Part shown: positions 1 through 7,353 of the stretch, in pieces
Position numbering within the stretch: position 1 is the first letter of the stretch
How the letters are laid out: each line of letters begins with the position of its first letter
Assembly: GCA_900557175.1 (NCBI GenBank)
Contig: USSL01000022.1
Coordinates: forward strand, 1 to 14,794
Source of the DNA: an uncultured Eubacteriales bacterium
GTDB taxonomy: Bacteria; Bacillota; Clostridia; Lachnospirales; Lachnospiraceae
Direction: 5' to 3'
DNA: 14,794 bases
Program-made: the position numbers and the translations under genes
Notes under the pieces: model-generated
Database searches by the model: none
The model's input: the letters and a program-made list of their open reading frames with translations, nothing else
Told to the model about the DNA's origin: nothing

Positions 1-819
1 AACACAATTATGGCGCTTGGTATTGCCACATTTGTCCTTCCCAACGGATTGATGACCGGCGGTACAACCGGCCTCGGTCTTATTGCAGACCATTTCCTTC
101 ATCTGCCGATTTCAACCTTTGTATTTGTATTTAACGCCATTATGTTCACGCTGGGTGCTTTAATTATCGGCTGGGGATTTGCACTGACAACGCTGATCAG
201 TTCATTTTACTACCCGATTATTCTCGGTATTTTTCAAAAAATACCTTTTCTTGCGGAATTTACATCAGACCGGCTTTTATCTGTTATTTTTGCCGGCCTG
301 ATGATCGGTCTATCCATCGGCATCGTCATCCGCGCCGGTGCCTCCACAGGCGGTATGGATATTCCGCCTTTAATCTTAAATAAAAAATTCGGACTGAATA
401 TATCCGTCATGCTCTATGTTTTTGACTTCCTCATTCTGCTCGGACAGGCTGTATTTTCCGACAAAGAAGCGGTGCTTTACGGCATACTGCTCGTCCTTAT
501 TTACAGTATCGTCCTGAATAAGATTCTGCTGATCGGAAGCGCCCAGACACAGGTCAAAATTGTCAGCAAGCATTTCGAAGAAATTAATACGGCCATTATC
601 GGCCGCCTTGACAGAGGTTCAACACTTCTGCACGCAGAAACAGGTTTTTTCAGAGACGAGCAGTCCGTTGTCCTCACTGTCGTTTCAAATCGCGAGCTTA
701 ATAAACTCAATGAGCTTGTCACACAGATTGATCCGAATGCATTCATGATTATTACAAACGTCAATCAGGTGCGGGGCAAAGGATTTACGCTGCCGAAAAA
801 GCATGCCTCAAAAAAATGA
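1..819 (+). CDS. YitT family integral membrane protein (DUF161/DUF2179), 5'-truncated by window edge
   Basis: Multi-pass membrane protein of the YitT family; its transport substrate is not established. The frame is open from base 1 (N-T-I before the first ATG at 10), and the first visible helix already carries the family motif PNGLMTGGTTG, so the true start lies upstream and about 272 residues are visible. Hydrophobic segments occupy roughly residues 1-180 of the visible part, including a second family-like motif, RAGASTGGMDI, near 111-121. The last ~85 residues are soluble and fit the C-terminal DUF2179 domain. The gene is the only plus-strand gene seen and converges on brnQ, with a long hairpin between them. 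The family assignment is confident; the function is unknown. Confidence 0.88.
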   Translation, partial: NTIMALGIATFVLPNGLMTGGTTGLGLIADHFLHLPISTFVFVFNAIMFTLGALIIGWGFALTTLISSFYYPIILGIFQKIPFLAEFTSDRLLSVIFAGLMIGLSIGIVIRAGASTGGMDIPPLILNKKFGLNISVMLYVFDFLILLGQAVFSDKEAVLYGILLVLIYSIVLNKILLIGSAQTQVKIVSKHFEEINTAIIGRLDRGSTLLHAETGFFRDEQSVVLTVVSNRELNKLNELVTQIDPNAFMIITNVNQVRGKGFTLPKKHASKK

Positions 820-835
820 ATTTCGTAACATATAC

Positions 836-905
836 AAACGCCAAACCAATATTTTGCCGGGCGTGCTGCTCAAATGCACGCTGTACAAAAATTGGTTTGG
901 CGTTT
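836..905. terminator. Long compound hairpin between convergent yitT-like and brnQ genes, probable bidirectional terminator
   Basis: The outer arms AAACGCCAAACCAAT (836-850) and ATTGGTTTGGCGTTT (891-905) are perfect 15-base inverted repeats. Inside them TTTTG (852-856) pairs with CAAAA (886-890), and GCGTGC (861-866) pairs with GCACGC (876-881) around a 9-base loop. Only partial T-runs follow on either strand (TTTATATT on plus, TTTGTATA on minus). The position between two convergent stop codons suggests transcription termination from both sides. At 70 bases it is longer than a usual intrinsic terminator and could instead be a dispersed palindromic element. The rest of the gap (906-960) shows nothing recognisable. 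Confidence 0.6.
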
Positions 906-960
906 ATATTATCACTCACTTCATGAGAAGATGCGCACTCTTTTTTATTTTGAAAAACTA

Positions 961-2274
961 TTAAATCCTTCTTTTCCGGCACAGTCTGTCGATGACAAGA
1001 CCTGCAAAAAGTCCAGCTGCTGACGGAATAATCCAGCCAAAGCCCGCTTTATAAAACGGAATGTTTTGCATCAGCGGCGTAAGTACAGGAATTGTTATTT
1101 CCAAACCGTCAAGGACGGCTATAATACTCGCAATGCCGCCGATTGTCACGGCACCGACATGGGCGCTGCGGCAATCAGCGATCCATTTTTGCAGGCATGA
1201 AAAAATAATAAGCAAAATTGCAATCGGATAAATGGCGTTGAGTACAGGCACCGAAAATTTTAAGATTGCATCAAGCCCCACATTGGCAATGACTGCCGAT
1301 ACTGCCGCGAACATAAAAACCCAGCTTTTATAGCTTATTTTGGGAAATACACTATTAAAGTATTTGCCGCAGCAGCTAAAAAGACCGACACACGTATTAA
1401 AACAGGCAATCACAAAAATAACGGCAAGAATAACGGCGCCTGTTTTCCCGAATAAAAGGCTGACCATTGCCGTCAATGTTTCCGTGCCGTTTGACGCGCC
1501 GGCAAATACTCCGCTGGAAGACATACCAACAAAGGCAAGCATGGCATACACTGACAAAAGCACAGCGCCGGCAATCCATCCGGCATGAATGGTTTCCCTC
1601 GTAACAAACTGTTCTTTCTCAACACCCTTTGCCCGGATATTCATGGCAATAATCATGCCGAAATTTAAGGCAGCCAGCGTGTCCATTGTCTGATAGCCGT
1701 CAAGAAAACCTTTCACGACAGCGCCCTCACTGTACGCCGGCACCGGTACCGCGATATGATTTGCCCCGCCGAGAAGGCAGGCAAAAAACACGGCAGTAAT
1801 TAATATGAGAAGTATCGGCGTCAGCCGCTTTCCGAGATATTCTGTCAGTTTTTCAGGATGCATGGCAACGATTAAAGCCGCAAAGAAGAAAATAATCGTA
1901 TAGACAAGCTGAAATACCGGCAGCCAGCTGCCGTCAAAAAAAGGCGTCACTGCCATTGAAAACGACGTGCTTGCCGTTCTCGGAATTGCAAGGCAGGGTC
2001 CGATCGCCAAATATAAAATCATAATATAGACAAACGCAAATTTCGGATGTACCCGCGAAGCAAGTTTATAAAGCCCGCCTGAGCGTGTCACTGCAACAAC
2101 ACCTAAGACAGGCAAAACAACCGCACTTAATCCAAAGCCTATCAATGCCGCTGGCATACTCTTTCCGGCCTGAGCGCCCAAAAAGGGCGGAAATATAAGA
2201 TTTCCCGCACCAAAAAATATTGAAAACAATGTGATACCGATTAAAATACGGTTTTTGATATTAAATTTTTCCAT
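961..2274 (-). CDS. brnQ: Branched-chain amino acid transporter, BrnQ/LIVCS family
   Basis: Cation-coupled uptake of leucine, isoleucine and valine across the cytoplasmic membrane is the known role of this family. The 437-residue product has about 12 hydrophobic segments and the family N-terminal signature GAGNLIFPP at residues 22-30, followed by a PRTAST motif in the third or fourth helix region. Length is typical. The start at 2274 is chosen because AGGAG lies six bases upstream; an in-frame ATG at 2310 lies inside the preceding gene and has no comparable site. The start overlaps the last 14 bases of the OGG1-like gene, which suggests translational coupling. It is the last gene of a bcp-ogg-brnQ unit. 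No T-box or leucine-responsive leader is visible because there is no separate leader. Confidence 0.93.
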   Translation of the reverse strand: MEKFNIKNRILIGITLFSIFFGAGNLIFPPFLGAQAGKSMPAALIGFGLSAVVLPVLGVVAVTRSGGLYKLASRVHPKFAFVYIMILYLAIGPCLAIPRTASTSFSMAVTPFFDGSWLPVFQLVYTIIFFFAALIVAMHPEKLTEYLGKRLTPILLILITAVFFACLLGGANHIAVPVPAYSEGAVVKGFLDGYQTMDTLAALNFGMIIAMNIRAKGVEKEQFVTRETIHAGWIAGAVLLSVYAMLAFVGMSSSGVFAGASNGTETLTAMVSLLFGKTGAVILAVIFVIACFNTCVGLFSCCGKYFNSVFPKISYKSWVFMFAAVSAVIANVGLDAILKFSVPVLNAIYPIAILLIIFSCLQKWIADCRSAHVGAVTIGGIASIIAVLDGLEITIPVLTPLMQNIPFYKAGFGWIIPSAAGLFAGLVIDRLCRKRRI

Positions 2275-3100
2275 TTTTTTCTCCTTTAGCCGGCGGACAC
2301 ATGAAATCATAATAAAAAATATACTGCTGCATCAGCCCCTGACAGCCGCTGTAACGCCTGAATGGAAAACCTTTTTTATATTCTCTGTCCAAAACCTGTC
2401 TGATATGTGTATCCACCGGAAATGCGCTCATTTGATGAAGGCCAAAAAGGCATATGCAGTCGGCAACCTTTGTGCCGACGCCGTAAAGTTCTAAAAGTGC
2501 TGTCTTTGCTTCCTTGTAAGGCATCAGCCTCACCTTTTCCAGATCAAAATGCCCTTCAAAAACATCTCGCGCCGTTTTCGCAATGTATTTACTTCTGTAG
2601 CCAAGATTCAGGCCACGTAAATCCTCCTCAGAAGCAGCGGCAAGCGCCTCTGCTGTCGGAAAAGCATTATAAACAGTACCGTCTGCCGTTATCATCTGCT
2701 TTCCGTAATGAACGCACAAGCTTTCAATACACTTTCGTATGCGTGCAATATTGTTCTGCTGGGAAATCAAAAAAGTAATGATCATCTCCCATAAATCCTG
2801 ATTTAAAATTCGAATGCCGCTGCCAAATCCGGCAGCCGCTGTCAGGTAGCTGTCCTTAGGATTAATTTTCGCTCTGTAGCTTTCATAGTCCTCATCCAGC
2901 GCAAAATAATGCTTCCAAAAGTTTTCAAATGCTTCTTCGCTGCACAAAAACTGCCAGCCGTCATCACATCGCACAATTTCCGTATATTTATCCCCGGCAC
3001 AGACCGTATAATGACCTTCCTTTTTCTCGCTCATACGAAAACACTGGCCGGACAGGTGGATCTGCCCCGCATCAAAATAATTTCCTGTATATTTTATCAT
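2261..3100 (-). CDS. ogg: OGG1-type 8-oxoguanine DNA glycosylase/AP lyase
   Basis: Base-excision repair enzyme removing oxidised guanine from DNA. The 279-residue protein has the eukaryote-like OGG1 layout: an N-terminal OGG_N-like domain (about 1-110), then the helical core with DLWEMIITFLISQQNNIARI around 102-121. The helix-hairpin-helix element reads LYGVGTKVADCICLFGL (205-221). The catalytic lysine is K211 in GTKVADC and the catalytic aspartate is D230 in FPVDTH, equivalent to K249 and D268 of human OGG1. The start at 3100 has only a weak GGGG site about eight bases upstream and lies 15 bases after the bcp stop, so it probably depends on transcription from the bcp promoter. Its 3' end overlaps brnQ. 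Some annotations call this family DNA-3-methyladenine glycosylase; the lysine supports a bifunctional 8-oxoG enzyme. Confidence 0.9.
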   Translation of the reverse strand: MIKYTGNYFDAGQIHLSGQCFRMSEKKEGHYTVCAGDKYTEIVRCDDGWQFLCSEEAFENFWKHYFALDEDYESYRAKINPKDSYLTAAAGFGSGIRILNQDLWEMIITFLISQQNNIARIRKCIESLCVHYGKQMITADGTVYNAFPTAEALAAASEEDLRGLNLGYRSKYIAKTARDVFEGHFDLEKVRLMPYKEAKTALLELYGVGTKVADCICLFGLHQMSAFPVDTHIRQVLDREYKKGFPFRRYSGCQGLMQQYIFYYDFMCPPAKGEKNGKI

Positions 3101-3115
3101 CTGTATGTCCCCGGA

Positions 3116-3571
3116 TTAATCAAGCATTGAAAGCATCTGCTTTGCATTTTCAGCCGGCTTTACCTTTTCAAAAGCCGCGCTTATCATCCCTTCTTCATCA
3201 ATAAGATAGCTTGAACGGACAACGCCCATCACCTTTTTACCGTACATATTTTTCTCTTTCCATACATCATACGCCTGAATTGTCTCAAGCGTCGTATCTG
3301 ACAATAGAATAAACGGAAGCTCATACTTTTGCTCAAACTTTTTATGGGAAGCCGTACTGTCCTTGCTTATGCCAATAACAACTGCATCCTTTGCCGCAAA
3401 CAGCGGATAATTTTGTGCATAGCTGCACGCCTGTGTTGTACAGCCCGGTGTATTATCCTTCGGATAAAAATACAGTATGACCTTTTTACCGATAAAATCT
3501 GAAAGATGCACAACCTCTCCATTCTGATTCTCAAGCGCAAACTCCGGCGCCTTAACACCAACTTCTAACAT
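3116..3571 (-). CDS. bcp: Thioredoxin-dependent thiol peroxidase, Bcp/PrxQ-type peroxiredoxin
   Basis: Cytoplasmic peroxiredoxin that reduces H2O2 and organic hydroperoxides using thioredoxin. The 151-residue length and the motif YFYPKDNTPGCTTQAC are typical of the family. The peroxidatic cysteine is C44 and the likely resolving cysteine is C49, spaced five apart as in atypical 2-Cys Bcp of E. coli. VVRSSYLID near residue 117 matches the conserved arginine region of the fold. The start at 3571 has GGAGG seven bases upstream. It is the first gene of the unit with ogg and brnQ, so peroxide removal and oxidised-DNA repair would be made together. No clear PerR-type palindrome is seen in the 100-base upstream gap, and no convincing promoter hexamers stood out. 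Confidence 0.95.
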   Translation of the reverse strand: MLEVGVKAPEFALENQNGEVVHLSDFIGKKVILYFYPKDNTPGCTTQACSYAQNYPLFAAKDAVVIGISKDSTASHKKFEQKYELPFILLSDTTLETIQAYDVWKEKNMYGKKVMGVVRSSYLIDEEGMISAAFEKVKPAENAKQMLSMLD

Positions 3572-3639
3572 ATTTCTACCTCCGATTTTTTTGTCAGCAT
3601 CACATACGATACTGCCTTTATATCCTAAAAATATAGAAA

Positions 3640-3665
3640 GCCTGTCTGAACAACTTCAGACAGGC
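3640..3665 (-). terminator. Intrinsic terminator of the SseB-domain gene
   Basis: GCCTGTCTGA (3640-3649) and TCAGACAGGC (3656-3665) form a perfect 10-bp stem with a 6-base loop. Read on the minus strand it is followed by TTTCTATATTTTTAGG, a U-rich tract. It begins nine bases after the stop of the SseB-domain gene, so it separates that gene from the bcp unit. Confidence 0.82.
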
Positions 3666-3673
3666 CACTTACA

Positions 3674-4429
3674 TTACTGTCTTGTCAAATTTTCAATCTG
3701 TTCTTTTGATAAAATCAGATTAAATCCTAAAGGATTTATGGCAAAACCATCGACTTCTTTCAAAAGGTATTTTGACAAATCCATAAACTTAATGCGTAAA
3801 AGCTGCAGCTTCTTACCTTTTGTAAACTTCTCAGCTTCCATAGAATCTGTAAAAAACGGCTGAAAAGGCTTCTGCTCCCTGTTCTTCATACATGGTATGT
3901 TGAATCTGTTTTCTGCCGGCTCAACAGCCATAAGAATATCTGAACGCCTTAAATTTGCTATAACTTCTTCTTCCAGTGCCTTTAATTTCTCCTTATTTCT
4001 CTGATCATTTTCAACAGGCATTCTTAATTCCTGCATGAAATAAAGACCTGAAAGCTGCAGCGACTGATTAAGTAAAGGCCGCTTTTCTTCCGGAAGCTTG
4101 TCCATATTAAAGGTTACAATCTGATCCATCTCAAGCTTTACATGCTCTCCGTCAATATAAAAATCAATTGTATCGATTCCCATGGCATAAAGTACCGAAA
4201 AGAAACTTGTATATTCTGATTTAGGCACTTTCATCCCCATAATCATGATTTTTTCATCACGTTTGCTTTTTGCAAAATTTTTCTCGTCTTCTTCGGCTGC
4301 AAAAAAATGTACTTCATCATCAAAGCTTTCTTCATCACAGGTTACATACGGCATATTTGTCGCCTGTGCATAAGCAACAAAAAAAGCTTCCGCCTGTAAT
4401 AACTGCTTTGCTGCTGTTTGTTTATCCAT
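3674..4429 (-). CDS. SseB-domain protein with an unrecognised N-terminal half
   Basis: A 251-residue soluble protein. The C-terminal ~120 residues match the SseB N-terminal domain pattern: a basic linker, DILMAVEP, IPCMKN near the middle, FQPFFTDSMEAEKF, then FMDLSKYLL and GFAINPLGFNLILS near the end. SseB proteins are known by family, but their biochemical role is poorly defined. The first ~125 residues are acidic (FDDEVHFFAAEEDEKNF around 35-51) and contain a stretch, roughly 60-120, that I cannot assign. Start choice is uncertain: ATG 4429 has GAGAGGAT eleven bases upstream, while an in-frame ATG at 4459 has an even more distant site. It stands alone between a hairpin and its own terminator. 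No signal peptide or membrane segment is seen. Confidence 0.75.
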   Translation of the reverse strand: MDKQTAAKQLLQAEAFFVAYAQATNMPYVTCDEESFDDEVHFFAAEEDEKNFAKSKRDEKIMIMGMKVPKSEYTSFFSVLYAMGIDTIDFYIDGEHVKLEMDQIVTFNMDKLPEEKRPLLNQSLQLSGLYFMQELRMPVENDQRNKEKLKALEEEVIANLRRSDILMAVEPAENRFNIPCMKNREQKPFQPFFTDSMEAEKFTKGKKLQLLRIKFMDLSKYLLKEVDGFAINPLGFNLILSKEQIENLTRQ

Positions 4430-4465
4430 ATCACTACTATCCTCTCGTGAAATTCTCAATATGTC

Positions 4466-4500
4466 AAAACGGCTCCAGATAAATATTTATCTAAAGCCGT
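4466..4500 (-). terminator. AT-rich hairpin after the nucleoside operon / in the leader of the SseB-domain gene
   Basis: ACGGCT (4469-4474) pairs with AGCCGT (4495-4500), and between them lies the perfect palindrome AGATAAATATTTATCT (4477-4492), giving a long stem with one small internal bulge. On the minus strand it is followed by a short T-run (4469-4466). It lies 72 bases beyond the punA stop and may terminate the nucleoside operon. A candidate promoter lies between punA and the hairpin, so it would also form at the very 5' end of the next transcript. The T-run is short, so a leader-stabilising role is equally possible. Confidence 0.5.
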
Positions 4501-4514
4501 CCGGCTCTTACACT

Positions 4515-4543
4515 ATTATACAGCCTTGGGGAAGATTCGTAAA
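4515..4543 (-). promoter_or_regulatory. Candidate sigma-70-type promoter for the SseB-domain gene
   Basis: On the minus strand TTTACG (4543-4538, 4 of 6 matches to the -35 consensus) is followed after 17 bases by a perfect TATAAT (4520-4515). The predicted start would be near 4508, giving a leader of about 80 bases that begins with the hairpin at 4469-4500. The site lies in the 142-base gap after punA. This is pattern matching only. Confidence 0.55.
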
Positions 4544-4571
4544 GTAAAAAGAACTGCTGTCTGTCTACTTT

Positions 4572-5393
4572 TTAAATTCCTGTCACAATTCCCGTCACAA
4601 GTGCCTTAAATTGCTTGGACACTCTGTCGGCTGTTTCCTGTACCTCTGCGTGGTTTAATTTTTCCTTTGTCATTCCTGCCGCAAGATTTGTAATGCAGGA
4701 AATACCGCACACTTCAAGTCCCATATGGCGGGCTGCGGCCGCCTCACAGGCTGTACTCATACCGACAGCATCCGCGCCGAGTATTCTGCATGCTTTCACT
4801 TCCGCCGGTGTTTCATAGCATGGTCCTGTCAGCTGCATATACACGCCTTCCTTAAGACCAATGCCCATATCCGCCGCCGTCTTTTTAATAATCTCCTGCA
4901 TACGTCTGCTGTAAACCTCACTCATATCCGGGAAACGCACGCCAAGCTCATCAATATTTTCACCAATTAAAGGACTTGGCACATTCATTGTAATGTGATC
5001 GGTAATCATCATAAAATCGCCCGGCTTAAAATCAAAATTCACACCGCCGGCCGCATTTGTGAGAATTAATTTTTTTGCACCTAAAAGTCCCATAAGCCGT
5101 GTCGGAAGCACAACATCTGTCATCGGGTAGCCCTCATAAAAATGAACGCGTCCCTGCATAATGACAACCGGCACATTTTCCACATAACCAAAGACAAAGC
5201 GTCCTTTATGGCCAGCCACTGTCGATGTCGGAAAACCTTCGATATCTGTATAGTCAACTGTCTGCTCGATTTTAATACCATCGGCATAGTCCCCAAGCCC
5301 CGAACCTAAAATCAGGGCAACCTCCGGTTTAAAATCAACTTTCTTTTTCAGACTTTCAAAACATGTCATTAATTTTTCATATACTTTATTCAT
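4572..5393 (-). CDS. punA: Purine nucleoside phosphorylase, trimeric 6-oxopurine-specific type
   Basis: Phosphorolysis of inosine, guanosine and their deoxy forms to base plus (deoxy)ribose-1-phosphate. The 273-residue protein shows the class motifs in order: GSGLGDYAD (30-38), TVAGHKGRF (58-66), GRVHFYEGYP (81-90, with R82 and H84), LTNAAGGVN (111-119), LTGPCYETPAEV (188-199, purine-site E193), VGMSTACE (210-217) and TNLAAG with N236. An asparagine at this last site goes with 6-oxopurine preference, so adenosine must first pass through the adenosine deaminase encoded in the same operon. The start at 5393 has AGGAGG six bases upstream; the in-frame ATG at 5429 lies inside the preceding regulator gene, which ends ten bases before this start. 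Last gene of the operon. Confidence 0.95.
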   Translation of the reverse strand: MNKVYEKLMTCFESLKKKVDFKPEVALILGSGLGDYADGIKIEQTVDYTDIEGFPTSTVAGHKGRFVFGYVENVPVVIMQGRVHFYEGYPMTDVVLPTRLMGLLGAKKLILTNAAGGVNFDFKPGDFMMITDHITMNVPSPLIGENIDELGVRFPDMSEVYSRRMQEIIKKTAADMGIGLKEGVYMQLTGPCYETPAEVKACRILGADAVGMSTACEAAAARHMGLEVCGISCITNLAAGMTKEKLNHAEVQETADRVSKQFKALVTGIVTGI

Positions 5394-5403
5394 CACTTGC
5401 CTC

Positions 5404-6132
5404 CTATCTGTCCTGCTCGGCAGATTCAATCAGCGCCTTCAAATTTTCGTACTGCTGTCTGTCAATATAAATCTGATGTCCCTCTTTTGTAATAAGACCT
5501 TCCTCCGAAAATTTTCTGACAGCCCGGTTAATTGTTTTGACACAAAGTCCCGTGGCATTTGATAAGTCCTGCCGGCTGCCGCGCACCTTTAGCACACCGT
5601 TTTTGGCATACCGCTCAAACCGCTCCTTAAACAGCATCGCCAGACGGCTCGGCCCCTGCAAAAACAGAAGCTCCCTGCTTTTGCGGCAATCCTCAAAAAG
5701 ATATTCGCCAACACATTTTGCCTCATGCTTCAGGGCATAAATATCCGAGCGCATCCACCGCTCAAAAATATTTTTCGGTATTTTGACAACGATACACCGC
5801 GTCACTGTCCGAAGCGTCGTCCGATACGTATCCAAATCCATAATAAATTCCATGCCGCCCATAGCGTATACTTTATCGAACCGCATAAATTCATAGGTAA
5901 TGCCGAAAAATCTGTAATCAACCGCTTCAATTGTACCGCTTCCGATAAAAAATATATTTTCTACAGGCATATTTTCCCGGACTAAAATCGTCCCGGCCTC
6001 CATCTCCATAATCTGAAAAGAGTCTAAAAGCCAAAGCGGCGCTGTTTTAAAATAGGTTTTAAACTGTTCCTGTCTGTCCTTATCCACATTTTTTAAGAAC
6101 GGCAGTGCCTCGTATAATGTTTTATACCCCAT
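5404..6132 (-). CDS. Crp/Fnr family transcriptional regulator in the nucleoside operon
   Basis: A 242-residue DNA-binding regulator. Residues ~15-125 form a cyclic-nucleotide-binding-like beta-roll (NIFFIGSGTIEAVDY at 59-73; GGMEF 92-96), and ~165-225 a Crp-type winged helix-turn-helix (SRQDLSNATGLCVKTINRAV, 186-205). The region matching the phosphate-binding cassette of E. coli CRP keeps a glutamate (E95) and arginine (R104) but has T105 where CRP has serine, so a nucleotide or sugar-phosphate ligand is conceivable; this alignment was done by eye. It lacks the N-terminal cysteine cluster of FNR. GGGAG lies nine bases upstream of the start. It is encoded 21 bases after deoB and ten before punA, with no room for its own promoter, so it is co-expressed with the pathway and may regulate it. 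The ligand and targets are unknown. Confidence 0.9.
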   Translation of the reverse strand: MGYKTLYEALPFLKNVDKDRQEQFKTYFKTAPLWLLDSFQIMEMEAGTILVRENMPVENIFFIGSGTIEAVDYRFFGITYEFMRFDKVYAMGGMEFIMDLDTYRTTLRTVTRCIVVKIPKNIFERWMRSDIYALKHEAKCVGEYLFEDCRKSRELLFLQGPSRLAMLFKERFERYAKNGVLKVRGSRQDLSNATGLCVKTINRAVRKFSEEGLITKEGHQIYIDRQQYENLKALIESAEQDR

Positions 6133-6153
6133 AATACTTTACTCCCGCTGTCT

Positions 6154-7344
6154 TTAAACGAATGCCTTTAACATAGAGCTGCCAATTGTATGCTCAGGCA
6201 TCGCCACGCCGAAATTTTCCGCAATCGAAGCGCCGATGACTGCAAAGCTGTCTGCCTCCGGCACAGGTCCGCCGCCTTCCATCGACTTTGAATAAGCAAT
6301 TAAAGGTACATATTCTCTCGTATGATCCGTCCCTGTATACGTCGGATCATTGCCGTGATCGGCTGTAATCAAAAGCAAGTCGTCGTCGCGAAGCTTATCC
6401 AGAAGCTCGCCCAGCTTTTTATCAAACTTTTCAATCTCAGCGCCGTAGCCTTCCGGATTTCTCCGGTGTCCCCAAAGAGCATCGAAATCAACAAGATTTA
6501 CAAAGCAAAGGCCTTTAAAATCCTCATCACACAGCTCAAGTGTCTGTATCATCCCGTGCACTGAGCTGTCCGAATGGTATGTTTTTGTGATACCCTCACC
6601 GCAGAAAATATCATTGATCTTCCCGACGCCGATCACATCAAGTCCGGCATCGCAAAGTGCATTCAACGCTGTTTTGCCTGTCGGTTTTAAGGCATAGTCA
6701 TGACGGTTGCTTGTCCGCTTAAACTCACCTTTTTTCTTTCCGACATAAGGCCGGGCAATGACGCGGCCGACACGCCATTCATCCTTCATTGTAATCTCTC
6801 TTGCAATTTCACAGCAGCGGTAAAGATTGTCCAGATCAAAGGTTTCCTCGTTGCCGCATATTTGAAGCACCGAGTCCGCCGATGTATACACAATCATCGC
6901 CCCTGTATTGATTTCTTCCTCACCAAGCTCCTCGATAATTTCCGTACCACTGGCACTCTTATTACCGATGACGCGCTTGCCGCACCGGCGCTCAAGTTCT
7001 TGGATAAGCTCCGGTGGAAATCCGTTTTCCGTAAATGTAATGAAAGGTTTCTCTGTCTTAATGCCCATCATTTCCCAGTGTCCGGTCATCGTATCCTTTC
7101 CGTTGCTCGCTTCCTTAAGGCGCGTATAACGGCCAAGCGGTTTATCGGCAGCTTTCATGCTGCCGCCGCCGTGAAGATTAATCATCCCAAGCTTTTGAAG
7201 ATTCGGAATATCCAATGTTCCGAGTTTATTTAAAATATGGCCGAACGTATCAACACCGTCATCGCCAAACTTCCCGGCATCGGGCATCGCCCCGATACCG
7301 AGAGAGTCAAGAACAATCACAAATATCCGTTTATATTTTTCCAT
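6154..7344 (-). CDS. deoB: Phosphopentomutase
   Basis: Interconverts (deoxy)ribose-1-phosphate and the 5-phosphate, linking the phosphorylases to deoC and the pentose phosphate pathway. The 396-residue protein belongs to the alkaline-phosphatase-like superfamily and shows the metal-site motifs [14 protein letters not shown] (D13), [12 protein letters not shown] (D286, H293), [18 protein letters not shown] (D329, H330, H341), plus the phosphorylated threonine T85 in KDTMTGHW, the same position as in the Bacillus cereus enzyme. AGGAGG lies five bases upstream of ATG 7344, overlapping the end of the add gene. Length and all key residues are normal, so it should be active. Confidence 0.97.
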   Translation of the reverse strand: MEKYKRIFVIVLDSLGIGAMPDAGKFGDDGVDTFGHILNKLGTLDIPNLQKLGMINLHGGGSMKAADKPLGRYTRLKEASNGKDTMTGHWEMMGIKTEKPFITFTENGFPPELIQELERRCGKRVIGNKSASGTEIIEELGEEEINTGAMIVYTSADSVLQICGNEETFDLDNLYRCCEIAREITMKDEWRVGRVIARPYVGKKKGEFKRTSNRHDYALKPTGKTALNALCDAGLDVIGVGKINDIFCGEGITKTYHSDSSVHGMIQTLELCDEDFKGLCFVNLVDFDALWGHRRNPEGYGAEIEKFDKKLGELLDKLRDDDLLLITADHGNDPTYTGTDHTREYVPLIAYSKSMEGGGPVPEADSFAVIGASIAENFGVAMPEHTIGSSMLKAFV

Positions 7345-7353
7345 GCTGACCTC

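Noticed and set aside
2407..2778. A 123-codon plus-strand open frame opposite the OGG1-like gene
   Set aside because: The minus-strand glycosylase has intact catalytic residues across the same bases; the plus frame has low-complexity shadow composition and no recognisable motif.
6700..7233. A 177-codon open frame on the plus strand opposite deoB
   Set aside because: It is antisense to a fully conserved phosphopentomutase, has no family resemblance and no ribosome-binding site of note.
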